NCBI RefSeq assembly: GCF_016863335.1
Contig: NZ_BOOR01000024.1
Location: 1-64,000 of the forward strand
DNA from: Planotetraspora thailandica
GTDB lineage: Bacteria > Actinomycetota > Actinomycetes > Streptosporangiales > Streptosporangiaceae
DNA length: 64,000 nucleotides
Reading direction: 5' to 3'
A program made the position numbers and the translations under genes. Positions 1 through 8,395 of this stretch are shown one piece after another (position 1 is the stretch's first letter; each line of letters opens with the position of its first letter). The notes under the pieces are model-generated. The model was not told the DNA's origin. It worked only from the letters and a program-made list of their open reading frames with translations, and searched no databases.

Positions 1-1064
1 CCCCGCCACTCGGCGGGTCAGGGCGACCTTCTCCTTCAGCAGCGGGGCGGCTGGAGCATCGATCGCCGGGTGCTGCTCGTCGTCGCGCGCCAAGTCCGAC
101 GCGTCGAAGACGACCTCGATGTCGTCGCGATCCTGAAGTGCGAGCATCTCCGAGTAGCTGTATGCGGCATCGGCGACGCCCCGGCGACCGACCACGACGA
201 CCTCGCGCACGTTGCTCGACCTCAGCGCCGCCAAGGCTTGATCGGCGATGTCGGTCCTGGCGAGCCGGTCGACATCGCCGGTGAGGATCCGGGCCACGTC
301 CAGTGCCACGTTGCCGTTGCCGATGACGACGACCCGCTCGTGGGTGAGCTCGAACGAGCGATCGGCGACGCGCGGATCACCGTTGTACCAGGCCACGAAC
401 TCGCCTGCGCACTCGGCGAGGTCCCCGCCCGGGATCTGCAGCCGGTTCTCTCCGTTGGCGCCGGCCGCGTAACGACCGCGTGGTGGAAGCTCACCAGTTC
501 CGCATGGGTGATGTGTCTCCCGACCTCCACACCGAGGTGCAGGCGCAGATTCGGATTGCCGGTGGTGAACGGGAAGACGGCCTCGACCAGCTTCGTCTGC
601 GGATGGTCGGGCGCGATCCCGAAGCGGACCAGGCCGTACGGCGTCAGGTTACGCTCGTAGACATCGATCTGGACACCGGGAATCTTGAGCAGCTCCCGTG
701 CCGCGTATCCGCCGGCGGCTCCGGCGCCCACAACGGCGACCCGAAGCCCGGGCTTGACCGTCGACGGGAGATCTGCCGCGACAGGTCCGACCCCGGCGTC
801 GGCCGTCCGGTCGCCGCTGAAGTGTGCCCGCGCGAGGCTGATGTACGGCAGGAGTCCGGGGCTGAGCTCGTGGTCCGGGCGAATGGCATCGACCGGACAC
901 GCCGGCCGGCAGGCACCGCACTCGATGCAGCTGTCCGGGTCGATGAACAACATGTCCGCGTCGAGGAAGCCGCGCTCGGACGGAGTCGGGTGGATGCAGT
1001 CGACCGGGCAGACGTCGATACACGAGGCGTCGGCGCAGCAGCCTCCCGTGATCACATACGGCAT
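1..1064 (-). pseudogene. ferredoxin / ferredoxin--NADP+ reductase, frameshifted and cut by window edge
   Basis: Fusion of an N-terminal 2x[4Fe-4S]/7Fe-type ferredoxin (two cysteine clusters, the second containing CIECGACRPACP) to an FprA/FprB-type NADP+ reductase with the FAD motif VVGAGAAGGYAARELL. It would move electrons between NADPH and ferredoxin, probably for the Rieske oxygenase upstream in the same transcript. The start is ATG 1064 behind AAGGAG. The frame reads well to HHAVV and then turns to nonsense. Skipping one base near 470-473 restores the family sequence (YAAGANGENRLQIPG, then VVVIGNGNVALDVARIL, VREVVVVGRRG), and that frame stays open to base 1. So one base is missing in an otherwise intact gene. 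The C-terminal part lies outside the window. This may be a real mutation or an assembly error. Confidence 0.85.
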
Positions 1065-1172
1065 TTGGTACTCCTTGTTCGTGACCCGGTCGGGCGGGCA
1101 GGCCCGGTCGGTGGGACGCGGCCCGGCGCGGGCGATGGCACGGTGGCCCGCCCGCACCAGGTCATGCGGCTT

Positions 1173-1406
1173 TCAGGTGAGCGGGCGGCGCGGGACCGGG
1201 ATGGGCTCGCCGTTCTCGAAACGCCGGGTGATCCAGGCGATCCGCCGCTGATCGAGTGCGTCCAGGGCGTCCAGCGGGGACCGGGCCGATGCCGTGCATC
1301 CGGGGAGTTCCTCGTAGTCGAGCGTGCAGACCCACGCTCCATCCGGGTCCTGGGTGGCGGTCACGTCGATGACGTACGGAATCGCCAGGTAATGGGCCAG
1401 TTCCAT
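1173..1406 (-). CDS. HicB-like small protein
   Basis: 77-residue protein with the short alpha/beta fold signature of HicB-type antitoxins: DGAWVCTLDYEELPGCTA followed by a helix with DALDALDQRR. HicB antitoxins fold like a degenerate RNase H domain and normally pair with a HicA toxin. No HicA-sized partner is seen beside it, and the protein has no DNA-binding extension. It lies 44 bp after the Rieske oxygenase and 108 bp before the ferredoxin gene, in the same direction, so it looks like a member of that transcript. AAGGAGG lies 11-12 nt upstream of the chosen ATG; an ATG one nucleotide after that SD is in another frame. A role as an oxygenase accessory protein is only a guess from position. 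Confidence 0.72.
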   Translation of the reverse strand: MELAHYLAIPYVIDVTATQDPDGAWVCTLDYEELPGCTASARSPLDALDALDQRRIAWITRRFENGEPIPVPRRPLT

Positions 1407-1450
1407 CTGGGGTTCATTCCTCCTTGTCGGCCTGACTGCTTCTCCTCGGC

Positions 1451-2770
1451 TCAGGCCCCGCCGGAGATCGTGAGATCGAGCTCCGGGTGGCTTACCTCGG
1501 CCCGACGGAGCTCTTCGGTCGCTTCCATCCAGTCGGCGTCCTTGGGCAGGACGACTCCTCCTGCCCGCTGCTGGTAGACGCTGGGGTCGTCGACGCCCGG
1601 CGGTGTGGTGCCGTTCTCGGCGAGCGCCTTCGTGGCGGCGATCAGCCGGCGTCGCAGACGGATGACCGCCATGTCCGTCGTGCCCAGGTGCTCGATGGAG
1701 CGATCGAGGATCGGATCCATCTGCTCGGTCATCGCGAGGTCCTCGTGGACGAAGCCGGTGATGCCGGTGAAGGAGTCTCCGCGCCGCTGCGCTTCCCGGT
1801 CGATCAGGTAGTCGTTGCCGGCGTTCTTGGTCGACCGGAACCGGCCGAGCCAGTCGGTGGAGTTCGGCAGGAGCGGGGTCTGGTCGAGGAGCAGGCCCAC
1901 GGTCTGACCCGGCGCGATGTAGGTGCCGGTGCCTTTCTTCAGGACCGCGTACTGCATGGTGTGGTGGTCGTCGAGTGGCACGGTCATCAGCGTCTCGACC
2001 TTGGCGCCCAGAACGCCGGTCGGGACCATCGCGTAGAACGGGAACAGGAACTGGGCGATCCGCCAGTAGTAGTGATCGTCGCCCACGGGCCGGTAGGCGC
2101 CGCAGATGTAGCCGTAGTCGGTGTCGCACACTTTGTAGCGCAGCGTCCGGTCCCTGGTGATGTGCTCGAGGAAGCTGCCGGGCGGAGCGTCCTCCGGCCG
2201 GATGTGGCCGGCGTGGAGGAAGCTCACGTGCACGGTGTCCAGTCCGCCCTCGACGATCTGTAGCCAGTTGCAGTTCACCATGAGTGGCAGGATCAGGCGC
2301 TCCTCCTCCGGCGTGTCCAGCGCCTCCAGAGCCGGCAGCGGCGGCGGCTCCGCGCGCGGGCCCAAGTAGGCCCAGACCACGCCGCCCTTCTCCACGCAGG
2401 GATATCCCGCCGGTTTGATCTTCTTCTTGAAGTCGCTTTCCGGCGGCTCATTGGGCATGTCGACGCACTTGCCGGTCACGTCGAACTTCCACCCGTGGTA
2501 GACGCAACGCAAACCGTTCTCCTCGTTCCGTCCGAGGAACAGCGGCGCACCGCGGTGCGGGCAGAGATGGCGAAGCAGACCCACCCGCCCGCTGGTGTCC
2601 CGGAACGCGACGAGCTTCTCGCCGAGGAGCATGAGCCGGACGGGGTCGGAGTCGCTGTCCGGGAGCTCGCTGGACAACAGCGCCGGCACCCAGTACTGGC
2701 GCATCAGCTCGCCCATCGGGGTACCCGGTCCCACCCGGGTGAGCAGTTGGTTGTCTTCTGTCGTGAGCAT
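1451..2770 (-). CDS. Rieske non-haem iron oxygenase, large subunit
   Basis: 439-residue ring-hydroxylating oxygenase of the phthalate 4,5-dioxygenase type. The N-terminal Rieske domain carries C70-x-H72 and C89-x2-H92 for the [2Fe-2S] centre. The C-terminal domain has the mononuclear iron region: E174, D178, H181, H186 (VEGGLDTVHVSFLHAGH). It would use electrons from a ferredoxin/reductase to hydroxylate an aromatic or related substrate, which cannot be named from sequence. ATG 2770 is preferred over an upstream in-frame TTG at 2791 because the ribosome site AAAGGAG lies just before 2770, within that extension. It is first in a transcript with the HicB-like protein and the ferredoxin reductase, and divergent from the AhpD-like gene. 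Confidence 0.9.
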   Translation of the reverse strand: MLTTEDNQLLTRVGPGTPMGELMRQYWVPALLSSELPDSDSDPVRLMLLGEKLVAFRDTSGRVGLLRHLCPHRGAPLFLGRNEENGLRCVYHGWKFDVTGKCVDMPNEPPESDFKKKIKPAGYPCVEKGGVVWAYLGPRAEPPPLPALEALDTPEEERLILPLMVNCNWLQIVEGGLDTVHVSFLHAGHIRPEDAPPGSFLEHITRDRTLRYKVCDTDYGYICGAYRPVGDDHYYWRIAQFLFPFYAMVPTGVLGAKVETLMTVPLDDHHTMQYAVLKKGTGTYIAPGQTVGLLLDQTPLLPNSTDWLGRFRSTKNAGNDYLIDREAQRRGDSFTGITGFVHEDLAMTEQMDPILDRSIEHLGTTDMAVIRLRRRLIAATKALAENGTTPPGVDDPSVYQQRAGGVVLPKDADWMEATEELRRAEVSHPELDLTISGGA

Positions 2771-2806
2771 GTCGAACCGACTCCTTTCCAAGAGGTGCTC
2801 AGGATT

Positions 2807-2859
2807 TTGCGGCGGGTTTTCCGCAACGACAGGGATTCTTCCGATGAACGGAAGAATCC
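2807..2859. promoter_or_regulatory. two inverted repeats in divergent promoter
   Basis: Between the Rieske oxygenase (start 2770) and the AhpD-like gene (start 2895) are two inverted repeats. The first is TTGCGG-N8-CCGCAA at 2807-2826. The second is a perfect 11-bp repeat, GGATTCTTCCG-N5-CGGAAGAATCC, at 2833-2859. They look like operator sites controlling both genes. No regulator for them is recognisable in the window; it may lie to the left. Confidence 0.55.
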
Positions 2860-2894
2860 AGGAGTGGCCGCCGGCTCGCTCCTAACCTCCGGGC

Positions 2895-3386
2895 ATGGCT
2901 GATTCATCTCTCGCGGCACCGGCCGCGCCTCGCCTCGACTTCGAAGCGGCACAGCCCGCCATCTATCGCGCTCAGCTGCGACTCGGACAGGCGGCCGGGG
3001 ACGCCTTCAAGGCCAGCGGACTCCCCGAGGGGCTGTTCGACCTCGTGCAGCTGCGGGCCTCCCAGATCAACGGCTGCGCCTTCTGCCTGGACATGCACTC
3101 GAAGGACGCCCGGCACGCCGGTGAGCGGGAGGACCGGCTCTACCTGTTGAGCGCCTGGCGTGAGGCACCGCACTACACCGACGTCGAACGGGCGGCGCTG
3201 AGTCTCACCGAGGCCCTGACGCTGGTCTCCATCGATCAGGTGCCCGATGAGGTGTGGAACGCGGCAGCGAACGTTCTGAAGGAGGAGCAGCTCGCCGCCG
3301 TCATCGGCGCCGTGATCACGATCAACGGCTGGAACCGGATTGCGATCGCCACCCGAATGACGCCGGGCGAGTACCAGCCGACGTAG
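2895..3386 (+). CDS. AhpD/carboxymuconolactone decarboxylase-family protein
   Basis: 163-residue all-helical protein with the AhpD-type active site C61-x2-C64 and H68 (NGCAFCLDMHSKDARHAG). Members act as alkylhydroperoxidases or related thiol-redox enzymes, and many detoxify by-products of aromatic oxidation. It is divergent from the Rieske oxygenase and shares its promoter region, which fits protection against peroxides from uncoupled oxygenase turnover. The ATG has only a weak ribosome site (CCTCCGGGC upstream), so the start rests on the full-length match to the family. The C-terminal part (LAAVIGAVITINGWNRIAIA) is typical. Confidence 0.88.
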   Translation: MADSSLAAPAAPRLDFEAAQPAIYRAQLRLGQAAGDAFKASGLPEGLFDLVQLRASQINGCAFCLDMHSKDARHAGEREDRLYLLSAWREAPHYTDVERAALSLTEALTLVSIDQVPDEVWNAAANVLKEEQLAAVIGAVITINGWNRIAIATRMTPGEYQPT

Positions 3387-3445
3387 CCCGGGTGCCGGTC
3401 CCCCGGCGGAGGACCTGGGCCGTCAGGAGCGCCGCGGTGTGCGCG

Positions 3446-4426
3446 CTAGGCGCCGCCCGTCAGCCATTCCATGGTTCCGGACAGCCCCTTCCACGCCTGC
3501 TCGGCGTCGGGCGTACTGCCGTGGGGGGATCGGAACCACTCGACGAAGTCGGCCAGATCCTCAAGAGCCCACCGGAGGCGGTAGAAGGCGAGGGCGGAGG
3601 GATCCGGCGACCGGCCCGAGACCTCCGCGTACCACGCCAGATCGTCGGGCTCCGCCGCCACCAGCCACAGATCACGCTCTGGGGGCGCCAGGCCCACGGT
3701 GTCCCAGTCGACCAGCAGCGGACGGCCGTCCAGCCGCACCACGTTGCCGGGATGCGGCTCCCCGTGGGTGACGACGAGCTCAAGGCCGGCCAGTTCCCCC
3801 GCCCGCCGGTCGAATTCCTCCAGCCGCCGCCGGAAGGCGCGGAGGCCGTCACGCATGAGGGCTCTGGCGGGCTCGGCGTAGGGACCGCCCTGCCAGACGT
3901 CGCCGAGCCGCCGGAGAGTCTCCTCCAGGGGGCCCCGGGCCGACAGGTCAGGCGCGACGATGCGGGCCGAGGCCGGAGGCGCTGCCCGGTGCAGCTCGGC
4001 GAGCACCTCCAGGATGGAATCGCGCTCCCGCCCGGCAAGCTCCTGGCCGAATTCTCCGGACGTGCCGTCCACGAAGGGGAAGACGCTGACGGCATACCGA
4101 TCACCGAGGGGGACCACGGTGTCGCCGCCGGCGGCCCGCACAGGCGCGACGACGAAGTCCAGCCCGCTGTCGCCCCGCAGCGAAACGGCGGTGTCCATGG
4201 CGCCGCGAAGGGCTCGGCGGGCCGCTTCCCCGTCTCGGCCGTAGGGGGCTTTGGACGGCAGATCGGCGACGGTGACAAACCATCGCCGGCTCCCGGCGTC
4301 GGCCGCCGTCCAATGATGGTCGCCGAAGCCGACCGGGGCGTACGTCAGTGAGACGACGTCGATGCCCCACTTCGCCAAAACCCGCTGCAGCGCCGATGCC
4401 CCGATGTCCGCTGGTTGGTCCTGCAC
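3446..4426 (-). CDS. aminoglycoside/choline-kinase-fold phosphotransferase
   Basis: 326 residues with an APH-type kinase fold. The catalytic loop reads THGEPHPGNVVR and the metal-binding segment LLVDWDTVGLAPPERDLW. The N-terminus (VGFGDHHWTAADAGSRRWFVTVADL) resembles the spectinomycin phosphotransferase-like group common in actinomycetes. The substrate is unknown, and resistance cannot be inferred from the fold alone. The start is GTG 4426 with no clear ribosome site, so a leaderless message is possible. It lies downstream of the TfoX-like gene in the same direction after a 55-bp gap. Confidence 0.82.
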   Translation of the reverse strand: MQDQPADIGASALQRVLAKWGIDVVSLTYAPVGFGDHHWTAADAGSRRWFVTVADLPSKAPYGRDGEAARRALRGAMDTAVSLRGDSGLDFVVAPVRAAGGDTVVPLGDRYAVSVFPFVDGTSGEFGQELAGRERDSILEVLAELHRAAPPASARIVAPDLSARGPLEETLRRLGDVWQGGPYAEPARALMRDGLRAFRRRLEEFDRRAGELAGLELVVTHGEPHPGNVVRLDGRPLLVDWDTVGLAPPERDLWLVAAEPDDLAWYAEVSGRSPDPSALAFYRLRWALEDLADFVEWFRSPHGSTPDAEQAWKGLSGTMEWLTGGA

Positions 4427-4481
4427 ACCGGCGACGCTAACCGATCACCTTCGGGCCGTGCACCACATAATCGTGCGGGGG

Positions 4482-4814
4482 TCAGCGCGTCGAGCCCACG
4501 TACTGCAGGGCTTCCAGGGCGAGATCGAGCCAGTTCTGCTCGGAGTCGGGGGCGAGGATCAGCCACTCCTTCATGAGACGCCCGCTCCCCGGGTCGAAGC
4601 GCTCCCCCTCTCCGCCGTCGGCGAGCGCGTCCACCCTCTGACGAGGCAGCTTCACGACCAGGCGACCTCGCACGAGCATGGCGAAGATCTTGTCGTCGAC
4701 CTTGAGCCCGTTCGAGCCGAAGCCGGTGCCGGGAGTCGGCGGGGTGACGCCGGGGCGTTCCACGAGCTCGTCGACGACCGCCTCGAACCGCTCCTCAGGC
4801 GAGCCGCTCACCAT
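4482..4814 (-). CDS. TfoX N-terminal-domain-like protein
   Basis: 110-residue protein resembling the TfoX/Sxy N-terminal domain: a central KVDDKIFAMLVRGRLVVKLP beta region and a C-terminal MKEWLILAPDSEQNWLDLALEAL helix. In actinomycetes such solo domains are common and not tied to competence; function unknown. ATG 4814 overlaps the end of the LigB-like gene by 20 bp, and GAGGAGG just upstream serves it or the GTG that follows at 4811. The overlap implies co-translation with the LigB-like protein. Confidence 0.7.
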   Translation of the reverse strand: MVSGSPEERFEAVVDELVERPGVTPPTPGTGFGSNGLKVDDKIFAMLVRGRLVVKLPRQRVDALADGGEGERFDPGSGRLMKEWLILAPDSEQNWLDLALEALQYVGSTR

Positions 4815-5517
4815 GGGCCTCCTCACGGGACCATCGGGCGACGAAATAGCCGACGCCGTACGGGGCGTCATCGTAGAGCGGCTCACCGACGAAATCGGCT
4901 GCCGCAGCCGCTCCCGCCAGCACCTGGAAGGCGGCCCTTCCGCCGACCCAGAGCTCCTCGGCCTCCGAGGGATCCAACTGCGCCAGGAATCCGCCGTCGG
5001 CGTCCGCCAGGGCCCGTCCGAGCGAGGCGTCGTACGGCACGGCCAGCGGATGCAGGTAACCCGGCGACTTCTCGGTCAGCTTCGCTGAGCCGTCCCCCAT
5101 GGCGAGGACGGCGACATCGTCAGCGGCCGCGGCGACCTCCCGGCCGAGCGCCGCACAGTCGTCCGGGGAGGCGTCCGCGGCGACGGCCTCGAACCTCAAA
5201 GGAGGCAGGTCTTCTGCGGGGAAGGCCGTTTCGAGCAGCCATCTGGCGACGGTCAACGACAGCGGCAGCACGGGAGTCCCCTCACCCACACGTACGTCGA
5301 CACCCCATGGGCTCATGGTCCCGGCCGCATTGCCGGGATACGTGGCGGAGTGCTCGGCCGTCCCCACAACGACGAGAAGGCGGGGTTTGCTCGCGAGAAG
5401 GGAGCGGATGGCCACAGTGCATGCCGAGCGGAGGGCATCGAGCTCGGGGGCGGCCGCTCCGGCGAGCTCCGGCACGATCAGCGGAGGATGCGGGCAGACG
5501 GCAGCAGCGACCAGCAC
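4795..5517 (-). CDS. class III extradiol dioxygenase LigB-like protein
   Basis: 240-residue protein of the LigB-like class III extradiol dioxygenase superfamily that lies beside miaB/miaA in many actinobacteria. It starts MLVAAAVCPHPPLIVPEL, and CPHPP supplies the usual metal-ligand region. Later segments (AVLAMGDGSAKLTEKSPGYLHP, DFVGEPLYDDAPYGVGYFV) fit the family. The reaction is unknown; true ring cleavage has not been shown for this actinobacterial group. It starts at GTG 5517 with no ribosome site, and TATAGG lies about 12 nt upstream, so the message may be leaderless. The last degenerate copy of the 53-bp repeat array overlaps its promoter. Confidence 0.78.
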   Translation of the reverse strand: MLVAAAVCPHPPLIVPELAGAAAPELDALRSACTVAIRSLLASKPRLLVVVGTAEHSATYPGNAAGTMSPWGVDVRVGEGTPVLPLSLTVARWLLETAFPAEDLPPLRFEAVAADASPDDCAALGREVAAAADDVAVLAMGDGSAKLTEKSPGYLHPLAVPYDASLGRALADADGGFLAQLDPSEAEELWVGGRAAFQVLAGAAAAADFVGEPLYDDAPYGVGYFVARWSREEAHGERLA

Positions 5518-5524
5518 CCGCCCA

Positions 5525-5933
5525 CCCTATATGTGCCAAGTTCAGCGACACGCGCACCGCCGGCCCAAACCCCTAGTCGTGATCATGCAGAAGTTCGCCG
5601 ACACGCACACCGACCAGCCCTAAACCCTGGCCGTGATCATGCAGAAGTTCGGGATCACCTCGTTCCACCTGGCAATACCCACTTCGTGATCATGCAGAAT
5701 TTCGCCGACCCATGCGCCGACCTGGCGTTTTGCCGTCCGTGATCACGCAAGTCGGCACAGATTGCATGATCACGAATATCGTCTGCCCAGCTCGCGAGCC
5801 GGTGGTCCGAACTTCTGCATGATCACGAAAAGCGAACCCGCAGGCCAGAGGCGATGAACACGAAGTTCTGCATGATCACGGCGTGGGTCTGGCCCGGTCG
5901 GCGGGCATGTCGCCGAACTTCTGCATGATCACG
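5525..5933. repeat. 53-bp-period inverted array of a ~20-bp core (CGTGATCATGCAGAAGTTCG)
   Basis: Direct cores begin at 5578, 5632, 5685 and 5738. Inverted cores end at 5774, 5827, 5880 and 5933. Steps are 54, 53 and 53, then 53, 53 and 53 bp. The core is CGTGATCATGCAGAAGTTCG, and some copies extend it with CCGAC. The innermost pair (5738-5774) forms a 13-bp-arm palindrome with an 11-nt loop, so the whole array is symmetric about 5756. A worn fifth direct copy sits one period further out (5525-5543, keeping CAAGTTC and a GCGACAC extension). The ~33-bp stretches between cores differ from one another. No coding sequence is credible here. It fills most of the 552-bp gap between the LigB-like gene and the next gene. 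Confidence 0.9.
5738..5774. repeat. central palindrome of the array
   Basis: The innermost direct and inverted cores face each other: CGTGATCACGCAA, 11 nt, TTGCATGATCACG. Twelve of 13 arm positions pair, and the thirteenth is a G-U pair in RNA on one strand. This is the symmetry centre of the array and the best candidate for a hairpin or cruciform. Confidence 0.8.
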
Positions 5934-6069
5934 CGCAGAGGGGGTGATCGCGACATGGGGGTATCGGGGGTGCGGGAATTCGGGAATCGCGGGCACGGGG
6001 CGTGGGTGACCGAGCAGACTGGGAGCGATAACAAAACGGTCGCGCAATAATCACGGAAGAATTACGACA

Positions 6070-6726
6070 TTGTCGGACTTTTCCAGCTCTCCCCGGCCCG
6101 ACCATGGGCAACGCCGCCGCACCGGCCTGGCCCTGATCGCCGTCATGGGCATCGTCGCCCTCGCCGGGCTGGGCATCGGCATGGCCTCGGCGCATCCTGA
6201 CGACGCCGGCATCGTTCTGGGCAGACCCAGTCCGTCGAAAAGCCTGGCGATCCCGCCCGCCGCCCACTACCGCCCGGCTCTCCCCACGAGCCTTCCGAGC
6301 GTGACGAGCCCGGCTCCTCCGCCCACGCCCACGCCGAGCCCGTCGGCGAGCCCTTCCGCCACCTGGGAACCCGGCCTCCTGGCGGGGCTGGCTCCGGGCT
6401 CACGGACCGGCACGCCACATCGGAACGGCGGCCATCCGGGCCAGGAGCGCAGGCGGCCGATCCTGCCGATCCCCGCCCTTCCCCCGCGCGCGCCCGCCAC
6501 GACTCCGCGTGCTGCCGCCACGACCCCGCGACCCGAGACGCCGCGGCCTCCCCGGCAGGCCGAGCCGGTCGATGCGCCCAAAGCCGCGACCGCCCAGGCA
6601 CCTCGAGCACAGGACGGCAGGCGTGCACCAGGCCCGGAGCGTGTGCCCGACCCGTGCGCCACCTGGGACGGTTTCAAGCGCGACTACTGCTACCAGGTCG
6701 TCGACAGCCTGACCCGCGGCAACTAG
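6070..6726 (+). CDS. proline-rich exported or membrane-anchored protein
   Basis: 218 residues, not assigned to a known family. A short basic N-terminus ([11 protein letters not shown]) leads into a hydrophobic segment at about residues 19-41 ([20 protein letters not shown]) that could be a signal peptide or anchor. A long low-complexity region rich in Pro, Ser, Thr, Ala and Arg follows. The protein ends in a short ordered-looking tail with two cysteines, [21 protein letters not shown]. The start is uncertain: TTG 6070 has only GGAAG upstream, and the next ATG would fall inside the hydrophobic segment. The gene end overlaps the end of miaB by 4 bp, tail to tail. Composition suggests a cell-wall-spanning linker with a small C-terminal cap. 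Confidence 0.6.
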   Translation: MSDFSSSPRPDHGQRRRTGLALIAVMGIVALAGLGIGMASAHPDDAGIVLGRPSPSKSLAIPPAAHYRPALPTSLPSVTSPAPPPTPTPSPSASPSATWEPGLLAGLAPGSRTGTPHRNGGHPGQERRRPILPIPALPPRAPATTPRAAATTPRPETPRPPRQAEPVDAPKAATAQAPRAQDGRRAPGPERVPDPCATWDGFKRDYCYQVVDSLTRGN

Positions 6727-8225
6727 TGCGCCGGCACCGCGCAACCGTCCTGCACGGGCTCCTGCGCGGGAGGACGCCCGATGGTGGGCATCCCCAGGCT
6801 GACGGCGTTGCCGGTGGAGGGACGGCCCTGCCGCGCTTCCCATGCGTCGCCCGCACGCGTACGGCGGACGCCCATCACCTTGTCGGCGACCAGGTGGTGG
6901 GGAGCGGCGTAGGTGACCTCCGCGGTGACCATGTCTCCAGGGCGTGCGTCGACGGCGGCCAGGTGCACCAGGCGGCTGTCGGGCGCGCGGCCGGACAGCC
7001 GGTGCGTCGCGTCGTCCTTGCGCCCCTCGCCTTCGGCGATCAGCACTTCGAGCGTCCGGCCGACCTGCCGCTTGTTCTCCTCCCAGGCGATCTCCTCCTG
7101 GAGGGCGATCAGCCGCTCGTACCGCTCCTGCACGACGGCCTTCGGCACCTGGCCGTCCATGGTCGCCGCCGGGGTGCCCGGGCGGATCGAGTACTGGAAG
7201 GTGAAGGCGTTGGCGAAGCGGGCCTGCCGTACGACGTCGAGCGTCTGCTGGAAGTCCTCCTCGGTCTCGCCGGGGAAGCCGACGATGATGTCGGTGGAGA
7301 TCGCGGCGTCGGGCATCGCGGCGCGTACCCGCTCGATGATGCCGAGGTAGCGGTCGGATCGGTACGACCGGCGCATGGCCTTCAGCACCCGGTCGGAGCC
7401 CGACTGGAGCGGCATGTGCAGCTGGTGCATGACGTTGGGCGTCTCGGCCATGGCGGCGATCACGTCGTCGGAGAAGGCCGCCGGGTGCGGGGAGGTGAAG
7501 CGGACCCGCTCCAGCCCGTCGATGCCGCCGCAGGCCCGCAGCAGCTTGCCGAAGGCCAGCCGGTCGCCGAATTCGACGCCATAGGTGTTGACGTTCTGCC
7601 CGAGGAGGGTGACCTCCAGGACACCCTGGTCGACGAGCGTGCGGATCTCGTTGAGCACGTCGCCGGGGCGGCGGTCCTTCTCCTTGCCGCGCAGCGACGG
7701 CACGATGCAGAACGTGCACGTGTTGTTGCAGCCGACCGAGATGGCCACCCAGGCCGCGTAGGCCGACTCCCGCTTGGTCGGAAGCGTGGACGGGAACGTC
7801 TCCAGGGATTCCTTGATCTCGACCTGGGCCTCTTCGGCGATGCGCGCCCGCTCGAGCAGCACCGGCAGCGAGCCGATGTTGTGCGTGCCGAACACGACGT
7901 CCACCCAGGGCGCCCTGCGGACGATCTCCCCCTGGTCCTTCTGCGCGAGGCATCCTCCGACCGCGATCTGCATGCCCTCGCGGGCCATCTTGATCGGCCT
8001 CAGGTGGCCGAGGTTGCCGTACAGCCGGTTGTCGGCGTTCTCGCGCACGGCGCATGTGTTGAACACGACCACATCCGCCGTCTCCCCCTCGGGGGCACGG
8101 ATATATCCGGCCTCCTCCAGCAGCCCGGACAGCCGCTCGGAGTCGTGCACGTTCATCTGGCAGCCGTAGGTCCGCACCTCGTACGTCCGGGTCGCGACCT
8201 CGGTGTCCTGAGTGGTAACAGTCAT
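6723..8225 (-). CDS. miaB: tRNA-2-methylthio-N6-dimethylallyladenosine synthase
   Basis: 500-residue radical-SAM methylthiotransferase that adds the 2-methylthio group to i6A37 of tRNAs. The N-terminal UPF0004 domain has C22, C58 and C92 for the auxiliary cluster. The radical-SAM motif is C166-x3-C170-x2-C173 ([18 protein letters not shown]). A TRAM domain ([17 protein letters not shown] to [16 protein letters not shown]) precedes a lineage-specific C-terminal tail of about 45 residues. It starts at ATG 8225 without a clear ribosome site; TAACCT and TAATGC just upstream suggest a leaderless message. It is divergent from the amino-acid ABC operon. Confidence 0.96.
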   Translation of the reverse strand: MTVTTQDTEVATRTYEVRTYGCQMNVHDSERLSGLLEEAGYIRAPEGETADVVVFNTCAVRENADNRLYGNLGHLRPIKMAREGMQIAVGGCLAQKDQGEIVRRAPWVDVVFGTHNIGSLPVLLERARIAEEAQVEIKESLETFPSTLPTKRESAYAAWVAISVGCNNTCTFCIVPSLRGKEKDRRPGDVLNEIRTLVDQGVLEVTLLGQNVNTYGVEFGDRLAFGKLLRACGGIDGLERVRFTSPHPAAFSDDVIAAMAETPNVMHQLHMPLQSGSDRVLKAMRRSYRSDRYLGIIERVRAAMPDAAISTDIIVGFPGETEEDFQQTLDVVRQARFANAFTFQYSIRPGTPAATMDGQVPKAVVQERYERLIALQEEIAWEENKRQVGRTLEVLIAEGEGRKDDATHRLSGRAPDSRLVHLAAVDARPGDMVTAEVTYAAPHHLVADKVMGVRRTRAGDAWEARQGRPSTGNAVSLGMPTIGRPPAQEPVQDGCAVPAH

Positions 8226-8395
8226 CGCATTACAAGGTTAGGCTCTCGGCCGCCCCTCCCCGTACGGCGGGCAGATCTATGAATCCCCACATTCCGGCTG
8301 CAACCTTCGCTGTGCGCGAAAGTGCGCGGGCTGTGATCGGATCGGTACCGGCGGATTAGTGACTTGACGAGATTGACACCCCTACGTTGTTGACC

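Noticed and set aside
5525-5933. CRISPR array
   Set aside because: Cores are only ~20 bp, appear in both orientations around a palindrome, and no cas genes are near.
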